Assembly (NCBI GenBank): GCA_965220485.1
Contig: OZ244832.1
Coordinates: 3,472,001 to 3,536,000, forward strand
DNA from: Aldehydirespirator sp965220485
GTDB lineage: Bacteria; Actinomycetota; Acidimicrobiia; Acidimicrobiales; Aldehydirespiratoraceae
Direction of reading: 5' to 3'
DNA: 64,000 nt
A program made the translations under genes and the position numbers. The notes below the pieces were generated by a model. It searched no databases. It was given only the letters and a program-made list of their open reading frames with translations, and was not told the DNA's origin. Shown one piece after another: positions 49,025-57,682 of this stretch (position 1 is the stretch's first letter; each line of letters begins with the position of its first letter).

Positions 49025-50585
49025 GGATGCCGTAGATGTAGCCGCCCTTGGTGCCGACCACGATCAGGCCGTCCCAGACCGCGGGGGTGGACTCGATGCA
49101 CGCTCCCAGAGGGATGCTCCACAACTGGGGCGGCTCCACCGTGGTGTCGCTCACGTCGAAGGCATAGAGCTTGCCCCCGCAGTCTCCCTGGATCCACACG
49201 TCGTCAACGATCGCGGGGCTGGGCCAGGTGGGGCCGGGCAGCTTCTTGGTCCAGCGCACCTCCCCGGTGGCGGTGTCCACGCCGTAGACGTGGCCGGTGT
49301 GGGTGGGCACGATCAGCAGGTCGCGGTGCAGCCCCGGCGTGGCCCACACGCCCGAGCCGTTCAGCGCGCCCCGCACATGCACGCTCCACACCAGCGGATC
49401 GTCGGGCCGGGTGGGATTGAGCTTGATGATCTGGCCCACCTCATGGGAGCGGGCCGTGCCCCTCTGGTACTCGACCCCGGCGTAGATCATGCCCGCGGCG
49501 TCGATCACCAGCGAACCGTCGGTGTCGTCGCCCGTCCAGAAGCGGAACACCCGCTCGGGCACCGCGGCCGGGTCGCCCCGCAGGGCGGCGATATCCCAGC
49601 CCTGGACCAGCCCGCCCGAGTTGGCGAAGTACACGGTGTCGCCGCTGATGGCCACCGAGTTCTCGATCGACAGCTCCCGGCCAACCGCGGCGAACAGCTC
49701 GTCGTCCCAGCCCGGCGCATGGAACACCACCTGCGGATCGGCGGTCACCAGCCCGTCGTCGCCGTAACCTCGGTTGAGCTTCACGATGTGGAACCGGGAG
49801 TTCTCCCCGCCGATGAACAGGTAGTCGTCCACCACCATGCCGGCCCCGTCCCAGTCGTCGTTCCAGACGATCGGTCCGAGCTCGTACGCGCCCAGCGACC
49901 ACAGCTCCCGGGGCGCCCCGCCGTCGAAGGCGATCACCCGGTAATAGTTGTCGCGGCTGCCCACGTACACCAGCGGGTAGCCGTCGGGGTCGATCGTCAC
50001 CGAACCCTTGATGATGTCGCCGGTACCGAAGTCAGGTAGCAGGCGCATTCCCGTGTCGGCGTCGAGGAAGTGCACGTTGCGGCTGAACGCACCCACCACC
50101 ACCCAGGTGCGGCCATCCCGCTCGAAGACGGCGGGCTGGCCCGTCCAGCCGGTGCCGCACCACTGGCGCAGCTCGCCGCCGATCGAGGACAGCGAGCACA
50201 TCGGGCCGTCGTCGGGAAACCGCCAAGCCACCTGAGGCGCCGACGGCACCGGACCCTTGCCGTAGTAGGTCCGGGTGGGGTTTCCCCGGAACGTGAGCAG
50301 GCCCTCCACGGTGTCGCCCCACGGTTGGCCCGAAGACTCCGGGTCCACCCAGCCCTCGAACGGCGGGATCGTGGTCGTCGTCGTGGTTGTCGTCGTGGTA
50401 GTCGTCGTGCTGGTGGTGGACGACGTCGTTGTCGACGACGAGGAGGCCGCGGCCGCGGCGGGGTCGGCTCCGTCGGACTTGCCCCGGTCCACGCGCGACG
50501 CCCCCCACGCGACGATCACTGCGGCCAGCACGAGAGTGGCCGCGAACATCAGCCCCAGACGCACCAGCCTCGACCGCTCCCACAT
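49020..50585 (-). CDS. Membrane-anchored PQQ-type beta-propeller protein
   Basis: 521 residues. The ATG at 50585 begins MWERSRLVRLGLMFAATLVL, a single membrane anchor (about residues 9-30). A linker of Ser then a run of about 14 Thr (about residues 48-72) probably spans the cell wall. The outer domain is a beta-propeller with PQQ-like repeats: TWVVVGAFSRNVHFLDADTG, LIVPTHTGHVYGVDTATGEV, GGKLYAFDVSD, LIVVGTKGGYIYGIR. It has no dehydrogenase catalytic residues and may assemble proteins or bind ligands outside the cell, as BamB-like propellers do. Its stop codon lies in the MITE-like repeat at 49003-49024. Confidence 0.8.
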   Translation of the reverse strand: MWERSRLVRLGLMFAATLVLAAVIVAWGASRVDRGKSDGADPAAAAASSSSTTTSSTTSTTTTTTTTTTTTTIPPFEGWVDPESSGQPWGDTVEGLLTFRGNPTRTYYGKGPVPSAPQVAWRFPDDGPMCSLSSIGGELRQWCGTGWTGQPAVFERDGRTWVVVGAFSRNVHFLDADTGMRLLPDFGTGDIIKGSVTIDPDGYPLVYVGSRDNYYRVIAFDGGAPRELWSLGAYELGPIVWNDDWDGAGMVVDDYLFIGGENSRFHIVKLNRGYGDDGLVTADPQVVFHAPGWDDELFAAVGRELSIENSVAISGDTVYFANSGGLVQGWDIAALRGDPAAVPERVFRFWTGDDTDGSLVIDAAGMIYAGVEYQRGTARSHEVGQIIKLNPTRPDDPLVWSVHVRGALNGSGVWATPGLHRDLLIVPTHTGHVYGVDTATGEVRWTKKLPGPTWPSPAIVDDVWIQGDCGGKLYAFDVSDTTVEPPQLWSIPLGACIESTPAVWDGLIVVGTKGGYIYGIR

Positions 50586-50633
50586 GGCTACATCATGCCG
50601 ACTGCGGCACCGATCGCTGCCGTTCGGCTCCCA

Positions 50634-50735
50634 GAGGCCGAGCGGATAGGCCGCGGTTCGCCAGGACTTGACTGAGGGCGGAGCGAGGCCGTGGCCCGAG
50701 CGGCCCGTGAGCGCAGCGAACAAGAGCGGGAGACA
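50634..50735 (-). repeat. Dispersed about 100-bp intergenic repeat, copy 1
   Basis: In reverse orientation this contains CTCTTGTTCGCTGCGCTCAC and GGGCCGCTCGGGCCACGGC, then CGCGGCCTATCCGCTCGGCC. The same two blocks in the same order occur at 53875-53975 and 63653-63798. Confidence 0.55.
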
Positions 50736-50805
50736 GAGTGCTTCGTCGCGAGACGTTGGTACGTGTCGGCGGGGGCTCTCAGTTGGCCGTTCTAGGCTCG
50801 GAGGC

Positions 50806-51582
50806 GTGACCAGAGACGAGGGCTATCCGCTGACCGTCGCCTTCGACGCCGACGACACGCTGTGGCACAACGAGGACCTGTTCCAGGACGTCCAGCGGGA
50901 CTACGAGGAACTGCTGTCGCCCTGGGCCGACGCCGAGACGGTGGACGACTGCCTCCACGAGACCCAAATGGGGAACTTGCCCCGCTTCGGCTACGGCGTG
51001 AAGTCGTTCACGCTGTCGATGATCGAAGCCGCCGTGCGGATCAGCGGCGGCGAGGTCGACTCCGACCGCATCACCACCATCATCGGCTACGCCAAGCGGC
51101 TCCTGGACCGGCCGGTGCAGCTGATCGACGGCGTGGAGGAGGTGCTCGACGCCCTCGGCCACCACCGGCTGATGGTCATCACCAAGGGGGACGTGCACGA
51201 CCAGTTGGCCAAAGTGGCTGCCAGCGGCCTGGCCGAGCGGTTCTGGCGGGTGGAGGTGGTGGCCGACAAGGACGCAGCCTCCTACGAGGAACTGCTCGAG
51301 CGCCACGGGATCGACCCGGCCCGGTTCGTGATGGTCGGCAACTCACTGCGCTCCGACGTCCTGCCGGTGCTGGAGTTGGGCGCATCCGCGGTGCACATCC
51401 CCTACCACGTGACCTGGCGCCACGAGACCGAACACGACGTCGGTGATGTCGACGTGCTCACTCTGGAGGGCCTGAAGGAGCTGCCGGAGCTGCTGCGGAG
51501 TTGGGACGGGGACGGCGAGTTGGGTCCCGGCCTGGCCGGGCCGGCCGGCATCGGCGGGCGCTACGGCGCTCACCCGGCATGA
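50806..51582 (+). CDS. HAD-superfamily hydrolase
   Basis: 258 residues from a GTG at 50806 (MTRDEGYPLTVAFDADDTLW). FDADDTLW (about residues 12-19) is HAD motif I with the nucleophile Asp. MVITKGDVHDQLAKVAASGL carries motif II (Thr), VVADKDAASYEELLERHGID contributes motif III (Lys), and VMVGNSLRSDVLPVLELGAS is motif IV. The alpha-helical cap between motifs I and II makes it a class C1 member. It acts in the cytoplasm on a phosphorylated small molecule, not identifiable further. The upstream in-frame extension is the dispersed repeat and is not part of the gene. Confidence 0.88.
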   Translation: MTRDEGYPLTVAFDADDTLWHNEDLFQDVQRDYEELLSPWADAETVDDCLHETQMGNLPRFGYGVKSFTLSMIEAAVRISGGEVDSDRITTIIGYAKRLLDRPVQLIDGVEEVLDALGHHRLMVITKGDVHDQLAKVAASGLAERFWRVEVVADKDAASYEELLERHGIDPARFVMVGNSLRSDVLPVLELGASAVHIPYHVTWRHETEHDVGDVDVLTLEGLKELPELLRSWDGDGELGPGLAGPAGIGGRYGAHPA

Positions 51583-51765
51583 GGCGGCGGTGGCCAGCCC
51601 GTGCTCCTGCGAGAGGGGCCGCAGCCCCCTACGGAAGCGACCGGGCCGGTCGTCACCAAGCGTTGGGCGACGGAAGCGACTGGGCCGGTCTGTCGTGAGG
51701 GTGAGGCGGTTGACCCCGCAGGAGGTTTCCGCAGCCCGCTGCGGAGGCGATTGGGCTGGGCCGCG

Positions 51766-52134
51766 GTGAGGCGGCTCAACGGTAATGAGGTGGCTGGCTA
51801 CGACCTGGTGTCGCCTGCGCTGGCCCGCCGGGCCCGGGTGCAGCGGACGCCTCTGCTCGCCCCGGGGATCCAGGGCACGACCGTGGGCCGGCTGATCCTG
51901 GTGCTCCGCGACGACGACCGGTCCGGACGCCGGGCGCTGCTCGCCCACGAGCTGGTGCACGTGCAGCAGTACGCCGAGCTGGGCGCAGCGAGGTTCTTAT
52001 GGCGCTACGGGCGCGAGTACACGATGAATCTTTGGCGCCTGCGCAACCACCGTGAGGCCTATCGGGCCATCTCCTTCGAGGTCGAGGCCCGGGCCGTCAC
52101 CGAGCGTTGGGCAGCCCGCCAACAAAATCTGTAG
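51766..52134 (+). CDS. Small HExxH-containing protein (DUF4157-like)
   Basis: 122 residues from a GTG at 51766. LLAHELVHVQQYAELGAARF (about residues 58-77) contains the zinc-binding HELVH. FEVEARAVTERWAARQ near the end supplies the third ligand region, as in DUF4157 minimal metallopeptidase domains. The first 50 residues form the strand region (GYDLVSPALARRARVQ, GTTVGRLILVLRDDD). It may be a small protease or a non-catalytic zinc fold. Upstream, 51630-51780 holds short repeats (GCGACTGGGCCGGTC and GTGAGGCGGT.). The stop lies in the left arm of the hairpin at 52125. Confidence 0.65.
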   Translation: MRRLNGNEVAGYDLVSPALARRARVQRTPLLAPGIQGTTVGRLILVLRDDDRSGRRALLAHELVHVQQYAELGAARFLWRYGREYTMNLWRLRNHREAYRAISFEVEARAVTERWAARQQNL

Positions 52135-52171
52135 AGAAACGCGTCACTATGACGGGCTTCTCTACAGATTT
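52125..52171. terminator. Long hairpin between convergent genes (bidirectional terminator candidate)
   Basis: AAATCTGTAGAGAA (52125-52138) pairs perfectly with TTCTCTACAGATTT (52158-52171). Within the loop CGTCA and TGACG pair again, so the 47 bp form an almost complete palindrome with one 3-base internal bulge. It lies between the plus-strand gene ending at 52134 and the minus-strand gene ending at 52276. There is no poly-T run, so it could also be a small palindromic element. Confidence 0.6.
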
Positions 52172-52174
52172 CGG

Positions 52175-52251
52175 TCGCGGGTCGCGGGTCGCGGGTGGTG
52201 GGTCGCGGGTCGCGGGTGGTGGGTGGTGGGTGGTGGGTCGCGGGTGGTGGG
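52175..52251. repeat. Array of eleven heptamers, TCGCGGG or TGGTGGG
   Basis: Eleven exact 7-bp units in the order S S S G S S G G G S G (S = TCGCGGG, G = TGGTGGG). Every unit ends GGG, giving many runs of three G at 4-base spacing on the plus strand, which favours four-stranded folds. Non-coding, directly after the hairpin. Confidence 0.9.
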
Positions 52252-52275
52252 TGCCGTAGGCGGCCTGGCGACCGG

Positions 52276-53127
52276 TCAGTAGTCGTAGAAGCCGCGGCCG
52301 GTCTTGCGACCCAGCCGGCCTGCGGCCACCATGCGGCGCAGCAGCGGCGGCGGTGCGTAGAACCGCTCCGCGTACTCGGCGTACAGCGACTCGGCTGTGA
52401 ACAGGCACACGTCGAGCCCGATCAGGTCCGCCAGCGTCAGCGGACCCATCGGATGACCGGCGCCCAGCTTCATGGCGTCGTCGATGTCGGTGGCGGAGGC
52501 GTGGCCCGATTCGTACATGTCGATGGCCTGGCAGATGTAGGGCACCAGCAGCTTGTTGACCACGAAGCCGGCCCGGTCCGGCGCGGGGACCACCCGCTTG
52601 CCGAGAGTGTCGGTGGCGAACGCGGTGGCCGCCTCCGTTACGGCCGGGGCGGTGAGCTGGGTGCTGATCACCTCGACGAGCTTCATCACCGTGGCCGGGT
52701 TGAAGAAGTGCATCCCCAGCACCTGCTCGGGCCTCGACGTGCCCATGGCCACGTCGATGATCGGGATCGACGATGTGTTGGTGGCCATGATGGCGCCAGG
52801 GTCCAGCACCCGGTCGAGCACGCCGAAGATCTCCAGCTTCAGCGGCAGGTTCTCCGGGACGGCCTCCAGCACCAGGTCGCAGCCGGCCAGGTCGGCCAAA
52901 TCGGTGGTCCAGGTGACCGCGGCCGACGCGGACTCCCTCGTGGCCTCGTCGAGCTTGCCGCGGGCGACGCCCCGGTCCATCGAGCCCTCGACGCGGGCTC
53001 GTCCCGCCTCCACCAGTTCCGGCGAGCCCTCGCGGGCCACCACCTGCAAACCGTTGCGGGCCGCGACTTCGACGATTCCGCTGCCCATCGTTCCGATGCC
53101 GATCACGCCGACCGTGCCGATCTCCAT
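52276..53127 (-). CDS. 3-hydroxybutyryl-CoA dehydrogenase
   Basis: 283 residues, the usual length. VGVIGIGTMGSGIVEVAARN is the NAD-binding Rossmann loop. ATNTSSIPIIDVAMGT and GMHFFNPATVMKLVEVI contain the Ser and the catalytic His (about residues 137-140). APDRAGFVVNKLLVPYICQA and AMKLGAGHPMGPLTLADLIG complete the C-terminal helical domain that forms the dimer. It interconverts 3-hydroxyacyl-CoA and 3-oxoacyl-CoA with NAD, in butanoate or fatty-acid metabolism. The nearby SDR and acyl-CoA dehydrogenase fit the same field. Gene symbols hbd or fadB2 would be suitable, but which is not certain. Confidence 0.93.
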   Translation of the reverse strand: MEIGTVGVIGIGTMGSGIVEVAARNGLQVVAREGSPELVEAGRARVEGSMDRGVARGKLDEATRESASAAVTWTTDLADLAGCDLVLEAVPENLPLKLEIFGVLDRVLDPGAIMATNTSSIPIIDVAMGTSRPEQVLGMHFFNPATVMKLVEVISTQLTAPAVTEAATAFATDTLGKRVVPAPDRAGFVVNKLLVPYICQAIDMYESGHASATDIDDAMKLGAGHPMGPLTLADLIGLDVCLFTAESLYAEYAERFYAPPPLLRRMVAAGRLGRKTGRGFYDY

Positions 53128-53219
53128 TTGCGAGGCTCCTAGTGCAAGTCGTGATATCGGGGTGTTCGTGGGGTGTCCGCGGGAGTGTTCGTGGGGTGTC
53201 CGCGGGAGCGGACGCTAGC

Positions 53220-53780
53220 TCAGTCCGACTCGGTGATTGTCACCGAGTTGATCGTCACATCAGTGAGCGGCCGGTCGTTGCGGTCGGCGTCGATCCGCTG
53301 CATGGCGTCCACCACGTCCAGCCCCTGCACCACCTTGCCGAACAGCGAGTACTGCGGCGGGAGCCCGGCGCCCTGGGGTCCGCTGATGATGAAGAACTGG
53401 CTGCCGTTGGTGTCAGGGCCGGCGTTGGCCATGGCCAACGAGCCGACCTCGTAGCGGCCCGGCTTGGGTAGTTCGTCGGGGAAGCGGTAGCCCGGCCCGC
53501 CCCGGCCGGTGCCGGTGGGATCACCGCCCTGGCAGACGAAGCCACGGATGATGCGATGGAAGATCACGTCGTCGTAGTAGTGGTACCGGGCCAGCACCAC
53601 GAAGTTGTTGACGGTCAGCGGCGCCGCCATCGGATCCAGGGCGATGGTAATCGCGCCCATCGAAGTGTGCATCGTCGCCGCGTAGCGCTTGGAGGGGTCG
53701 ATGCACATCGGCGGCGGCTGGCGGAACTGTTGGCGGACCGGGCTCGATCCGTCCTTGGCCGGGCAGGGTGTGGCAGCCAC
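53220..53780 (-). CDS. Cyclophilin-type peptidyl-prolyl isomerase
   Basis: 186 residues from a GTG at 53780 (MAATPCPAKDGSSP). The catalytic fold is clear: TMHTSMGAITIALDPMAAPL, YYDDVIFHRIIRGFVCQGGD (catalytic Arg region), PGRYEVGSLAMANAGPDTNG, SQFFIISGPQ, YSLFGKVVQGLDVV. It speeds folding at proline bonds, in the cytoplasm or with a short basic/Cys-containing N-terminus. The very long frame continuing upstream (to 56039) is only antisense to real genes. The gene starts within 95 bp of the dispersed repeat at 53875. Confidence 0.93.
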   Translation of the reverse strand: MAATPCPAKDGSSPVRQQFRQPPPMCIDPSKRYAATMHTSMGAITIALDPMAAPLTVNNFVVLARYHYYDDVIFHRIIRGFVCQGGDPTGTGRGGPGYRFPDELPKPGRYEVGSLAMANAGPDTNGSQFFIISGPQGAGLPPQYSLFGKVVQGLDVVDAMQRIDADRNDRPLTDVTINSVTITESD

Positions 53781-53874
53781 AGTGGATTCCTCGCTATTGC
53801 GGTTCGAAATCGGATAGGACCGGGCGACCCTAACAGCGTGCTCGGATAGGTGAACCGCCCGCGGTGAAGCATCT

Positions 53875-53975
53875 TGTTCCCGCTCTCGTTCGCTGCGCTC
53901 ACGGACCGCTCGGGCCACGGCTTCGCTCAGCGTCTTGCGAACCTCTCTGGAACCGCGGCCTCGCCGCTCGGCCTC
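53875..53975 (+). repeat. Dispersed about 100-bp intergenic repeat, copy 2
   Basis: Contains GTTCCCGCTCTCGTTCGCTG, GCTCACGGACCGCTCGGGCC and GGAACCGCGGCCTCGCCGCT, in the same order as the copies at 50634 and 63653. Confidence 0.55.
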
Positions 53976-54054
53976 TAACGCCATATCGGGGACCGGGCAT
54001 CCCACGCCGGGGATCCCGCACCGGGCATCATCCACCGGCTCGCGACCGCGCTCT

Positions 54055-54258
54055 ATGGTGACCCCCGTGCGGTTCTGGATCCGTCGATCAAACCCGCCCA
54101 CAGGGGCCGGCGTGGCCACCGCCGCGCTCGCCGACGCGCCCCACTCGCTGCGGTGCGAGCGCTGCGACGTCACCTGGCGCGGGTCGTCGTCGGTGCCCTG
54201 CTGGTGCTGCGGAGCCCCCGGCGCCATCCGGGGCGAAGTGCGCATCTTCGCTGACTGA
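54055..54258 (+). CDS. Small zinc-ribbon protein
   Basis: 67 residues from the ATG at 54055. The middle has LRCERCDVTWRGSSSVPCWC then CGAPG, giving C-x2-C...C-x-C-C, a single zinc-ribbon-like site (about residues 33-52). The N-terminus is basic. No other domain. It is short but flanked by genes with normal spacing, and its Cys pattern is unlikely by chance. Role unknown, perhaps nucleic-acid or protein binding. Confidence 0.6.
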   Translation: MVTPVRFWIRRSNPPTGAGVATAALADAPHSLRCERCDVTWRGSSSVPCWCCGAPGAIRGEVRIFAD

Positions 54259-54299
54259 ACCACACGCTCGACCTCTGGCCGGCCGATAGGGTCGGAGCC

Positions 54300-54908
54300 A
54301 TGACACTGCACTGGTCCGACACCGGAGTCGAGGTCCACAAGGTGGTCGTCGGCCCGGTCGACAACAACGTCTTCGTGATCCGCTGCACCTCCACCGGCGA
54401 GGCAGTGCTGATCGACGCGGCCAACGAGCACGAGCGGCTGCTGGAGCTGTGCCGCGGGCTCGGTGTGCGGGCCGTGCTTGAGACCCACGGACACTGGGAC
54501 CACATCCAGGCCATCCCGGCGGTGCGCGACGCCGGCTACGAGGTGGGGGTCACCGCCGAGGACGCAGCCATGCTTCCCAGCTACGACTACCTGCTGGAGG
54601 ACGACACCGTCATTGAGATCGGCCGCCTCAGGCTGCGCACCCTGCACACCCCGGGCCATACCCCCGGCTCGATGTCGTTCCATGTGGAGGGGACGCCGCT
54701 GCTGTTCACCGGCGACACGCTGTTCCCGGGCGGGCCCGGCGCCACCCAGTACGAGGGCGGCGACTTTCACACAATCATCCGCTCCATCGAGGATCGCATC
54801 TTCGGTCGCTTCGACGGGTCCACGGTCGTGCTGCCCGGCCACGGCCTCGACACCACCGTCGGCACGGAGTCCCCGCACCTGGACGAATGGATCGACAGGG
54901 GCTGGTGA
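54300..54908 (+). CDS. Metallo-beta-lactamase-fold hydrolase (glyoxalase II-like)
   Basis: 202 residues. The metal motif is ETHGHWDHIQAIPAV (about residues 56-70; HxHxDH with Gly-His-Trp-Asp-His), followed by LHTPGHTPGSMSFHVEGTPL (next His) and LFTGDTLFPGGPGA (bridging Asp). HGLDTTVGTESPHL gives the last His. The order and size match glyoxalase II-like or persulfide dioxygenase-like MBL hydrolases. The N-terminal DNNVFVIRCTSTGEAVLIDA is the usual opening sheet. It acts in the cytoplasm on a thioester or similar substrate. In a mycothiol organism a mycothiol conjugate is possible, but this is speculation. Confidence 0.9.
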   Translation: MTLHWSDTGVEVHKVVVGPVDNNVFVIRCTSTGEAVLIDAANEHERLLELCRGLGVRAVLETHGHWDHIQAIPAVRDAGYEVGVTAEDAAMLPSYDYLLEDDTVIEIGRLRLRTLHTPGHTPGSMSFHVEGTPLLFTGDTLFPGGPGATQYEGGDFHTIIRSIEDRIFGRFDGSTVVLPGHGLDTTVGTESPHLDEWIDRGW

Positions 54909-55043
54909 CCGTTGCCTGCTTGTCGGTTGGACGGGGCTGGTGACCGCTGCCGGCTTGTCGGCCGCGACAGGGGATGGTGAGCCTCGGAGCCCAACCGGTA
55001 GCGTGACCGTTCGAGGCCCGTAGCCCGGAGACCAGGAGGTTCC

Positions 55044-55976
55044 ATGAGCAGGCTTCTCGAAGGCAAAGTGGCGGTCGTCACCGGCGCGGGACGCGGCATC
55101 GGTCGCGAGCACGCCCTGATGCTCGCCGAACACGGAGCCAAGGTCGTGGTCAACGACCTGGGCGGCGACGAGTTCGGCGGAGGCGCCGACATGACACCCG
55201 CCGCCGAAGTGGTCGAGGCCATCGCCTCGGCCGGCGGAGAGGCGGTCGTCAACGGCGGCAGCGTGGCCAGCTTCGACGACGCCGGGGCCATGGTGCAGCA
55301 GGCCATAGACACCTTCGGCGACATCAACATCGTGGTCAACAACGCCGGCATCCTGCGCGACCGGATGGTGTTCTCGATGACCGAGGCCGACTGGGACACG
55401 GTAATGGCCGTCCACCTCAAGGGCACCTTCGCGCCGTCGCACCACGCCGCGGCGTACTGGCGAAACAAGGCCAAGTCCGGCGAGGAGACCTACGGGCGGA
55501 TCATCAACACGGCGTCGCCGTCGGGAATCTACGGCAACGTCGGCCAGACCAACTACGGCGCGGCCAAGGCGGGTATCGCCGCCTTCACGCTGATCGCGGC
55601 CCAGGAACTGGTCCGCTACGGGGTGACCGTCAACTGCCTGGCCCCCACGGCCTGGTCTCGCCTCACCGCTCCGCTGATGGGCGGCGACGAGGCGTCGGAG
55701 GAGTTCAAGGACAGCATCGACCCCCGCTGGATCGCGGTGGTCACGGCCTGGCTGGCCAGCCCCGAGGCCGCCAACGTGACCGGCCGCGTCTTCGACGTGC
55801 GGGGCAAGAAGCTCGGCATCGCTGAGGGCTGGCACCTCGGTCCGGTGGAGGTCCAGTCCGACAACCCTGCCGAGCTTGGTCCGGTGGTGGCCAAGCTGAT
55901 GGCTGCGGCCCGTCTCAACGCCTCGATGGATGGCAAGGACCACGAAGGCCCCGGCTTCCCGAGTCAGGCCATATAG
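55044..55976 (+). CDS. Short-chain dehydrogenase/reductase (3-hydroxyacyl-CoA type)
   Basis: 310 residues. AGGAGGT (55034-55040) precedes the ATG. VTGAGRGIGREHALMLAEHG is the TGxxxGxG loop, VNNAGILRDRMVFSMTEADW is the NNAG motif, and the catalytic Ser and YxxxK are in NTASPSGIYGNVGQTNYGAA (Ser ~154, Tyr ~170, Lys ~174). VNDLGGDEFGGGADMTPAAE is typical of the MFE-2/FabG4-like dehydrogenases acting on CoA thioesters. It probably works with the 3-hydroxybutyryl-CoA and acyl-CoA dehydrogenases nearby. The C-terminal 60 residues are longer than in simple SDRs. Confidence 0.9.
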   Translation: MSRLLEGKVAVVTGAGRGIGREHALMLAEHGAKVVVNDLGGDEFGGGADMTPAAEVVEAIASAGGEAVVNGGSVASFDDAGAMVQQAIDTFGDINIVVNNAGILRDRMVFSMTEADWDTVMAVHLKGTFAPSHHAAAYWRNKAKSGEETYGRIINTASPSGIYGNVGQTNYGAAKAGIAAFTLIAAQELVRYGVTVNCLAPTAWSRLTAPLMGGDEASEEFKDSIDPRWIAVVTAWLASPEAANVTGRVFDVRGKKLGIAEGWHLGPVEVQSDNPAELGPVVAKLMAAARLNASMDGKDHEGPGFPSQAI

Positions 55977-55978
55977 CA

Positions 55979-56190
55979 CCGCTATCGTCGCGCCCACGAG
56001 GCTCACCGAGGCCGGCAACCCCGACTTCACCATCATCACCCTTCCCGACGCGAACCATTCGTTCCAGACGGCCTACGTTGGCACGCCCGAACAGTACGGT
56101 CAGCTGGGAGCCGACTTCGCGCCCGGCTTCCTGGACACGCTCACAGAATGGATCTCGGCCCGCACGGGGGTGCCAAGCAGCTCCGGCTAG
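55979..56190 (+). pseudogene. C-terminal remnant of an alpha/beta-hydrolase
   Basis: The frame after the SDR stop reads VAPTRLTEAGNPDFTIITLP, DANHSFQTAYVGTPEQYGQL, GADFAPGFLDTLTEWISART. It ends like an alpha/beta-hydrolase: the catalytic His lies in LPDANHSF and the last helix is FLDTLTEWI. No N-terminal part, nucleophile or ribosome site is present. It is the last about 65 residues of a lost gene. Confidence 0.6.
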
Positions 56191-56200
56191 AGCGTCGGGG

Positions 56201-57472
56201 CTAGCCCGCGCTATCGCTCCGGCCGGTCGCCGGGAGTCTTACGGTCATCTCTGTGAACTCGCCGGGCTCGGACTCGGCCGTTATCGAGCCGCCGTACTGC
56301 CGGACCACGTCGCTGCAGAAGCTCAGTCCTAGTCCCACGCCCGTCCCCGACGGCTTCGTCGTGTAGAACGGGTTGAAGATCTTGTCCATTGAGTCGGCCG
56401 GGATTCCGGTTCCATTGTCACGGATGCGGATGACTAGCTCTTCGCTGGTTCGCTCTGTGCCGAGCCACAGAGCCGGCTTGTACGAGCCGTAGTCTTCCTC
56501 AACCATTTGCCGCTTCTCATCCATGGCAAAACAGGCGTTGCCAACCATATTCAAGAACACCCGTCCCATCTCCTCTGGCACTACGTTCATCTCCTCGACG
56601 TTGGGGTCGCAGTCGCTGTGAACGTCGATCTGGAAGTTCTGATCCAGGGCGCGGGCGCTGTGGAGTGCGAGCATGGCTCTGTCGTTGAGCAGGTCGTTTA
56701 TGTCAACGGGCTGGAGCTTGCCGCCTCCCCGTCCGATCATCACCATGTCCCGCACGATCTGGTCGGCGCGGTCTCCATGGGATCGGATCCGCAGCATGTT
56801 GTCGGTCAACTGGTCTGCGATGTCCACGATCACGCCGCGCTCGTCGTCCTCGAGACCTGTCGCATGCTGGTCGATCGCCTCACGGAGCTCCCCAACTAGC
56901 TCCTCTGACGCTTCGGAGAAGTTCTTCATGAAGTTCAGGGGGTTCCTGATCTCATGGGCCACGCCGGCTGTCAGCTCGCCAAGCTCCACCAGCTTCTGGC
57001 GTAGAATGATCTGGTCCTGCGTCTGTCGCAGTTCCGACACCACCCGCTCCAGCGCCTCGTTCTTTTGTTGGAGGTTGTCGGACAGTTCTCGTACGAGATC
57101 GAGCTGCAGAGCCTCGATCGATCGTTGCCGGAGCCTCTCCAGAGCCTCGGCAGCTTCGTTTACTTCGTCGTTGCCTGCCAGCTTCACCTGGTAGTCGAGG
57201 TTTCCTTCGCCCATGTGGCGAATCCAGATCTCCAGTTCGACCGTGCGAAGCCCTGTATACACGAGGCGAGAGAAGGCAAAGACGACCAAGACGAGGCAGA
57301 GCGATGCGAGAACGACCAATGTGCTGTCGCTGATGGCGATCGCCTGTACGAGCAGCACGACACTTACGACGAGAATCAGCATCATGGCGAGGATCACCTG
57401 AACTGACTTGCGTCGAACGCTGAGTCGGGAGATCGGGTGCTCTCGACTGCCGGGAGTCGACTCGGGTGCCAT
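56201..57472 (-). CDS. Membrane sensor histidine kinase
   Basis: 423 residues from the ATG at 57472. Two hydrophobic helices (QVILAMMLILVVSVVLLVQA, TLVVLASLCLVLVVFAFSRL) are close together with little between them, so the sensor is membrane-embedded or senses inside. A HAMP-like and coiled region (MGEGNLDYQVKLAGNDEVNE, QKNEALERVVSELRQTQDQI) precedes the phospho-acceptor motif AHEIRNPLNFMKNFSE (about residue 180). The N, G1 and G2 boxes are FLNMVGNACFAM, IRDNGTGIPADSMDKIFNPF and GTGVGLGLSF. It autophosphorylates on His. No response regulator is adjacent. The long frame extending upstream to 58702 is antisense to acyl-CoA dehydrogenase. Confidence 0.92.
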   Translation of the reverse strand: MAPESTPGSREHPISRLSVRRKSVQVILAMMLILVVSVVLLVQAIAISDSTLVVLASLCLVLVVFAFSRLVYTGLRTVELEIWIRHMGEGNLDYQVKLAGNDEVNEAAEALERLRQRSIEALQLDLVRELSDNLQQKNEALERVVSELRQTQDQIILRQKLVELGELTAGVAHEIRNPLNFMKNFSEASEELVGELREAIDQHATGLEDDERGVIVDIADQLTDNMLRIRSHGDRADQIVRDMVMIGRGGGKLQPVDINDLLNDRAMLALHSARALDQNFQIDVHSDCDPNVEEMNVVPEEMGRVFLNMVGNACFAMDEKRQMVEEDYGSYKPALWLGTERTSEELVIRIRDNGTGIPADSMDKIFNPFYTTKPSGTGVGLGLSFCSDVVRQYGGSITAESEPGEFTEMTVRLPATGRSDSAG

Positions 57473-57682
57473 GTTCTCCGTTCCTGCGGCTTGCTGGTAG
57501 AGGGCCGGGGTGTGCAGCGGCTTGACTTTGTTGACTCTACAACGCGGTGTGATTAGGGCGTCCCGCGCCCCGGATCCTAATGTCAAGGCGACGGCGTACG
57601 CGCTGGTGCGGTTGTCGCGGCTGGATTCTCGCCGCGACATAATGGACGAGGCAAGGACCGGCGGGCCGGGGGTTCCCGATAC

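Noticed and set aside
52175..52251. Possible CRISPR or coding repeat
   Set aside because: Heptamer units without spacers; no frame makes a sensible protein.
53781..56039. Very long minus-strand frame upstream of the cyclophilin gene (939 codons in total)
   Set aside because: Antisense to the MBL hydrolase, SDR and zinc-ribbon genes; composition is His/Gly/Val-rich shadow coding. Only 53220-53780 is real.
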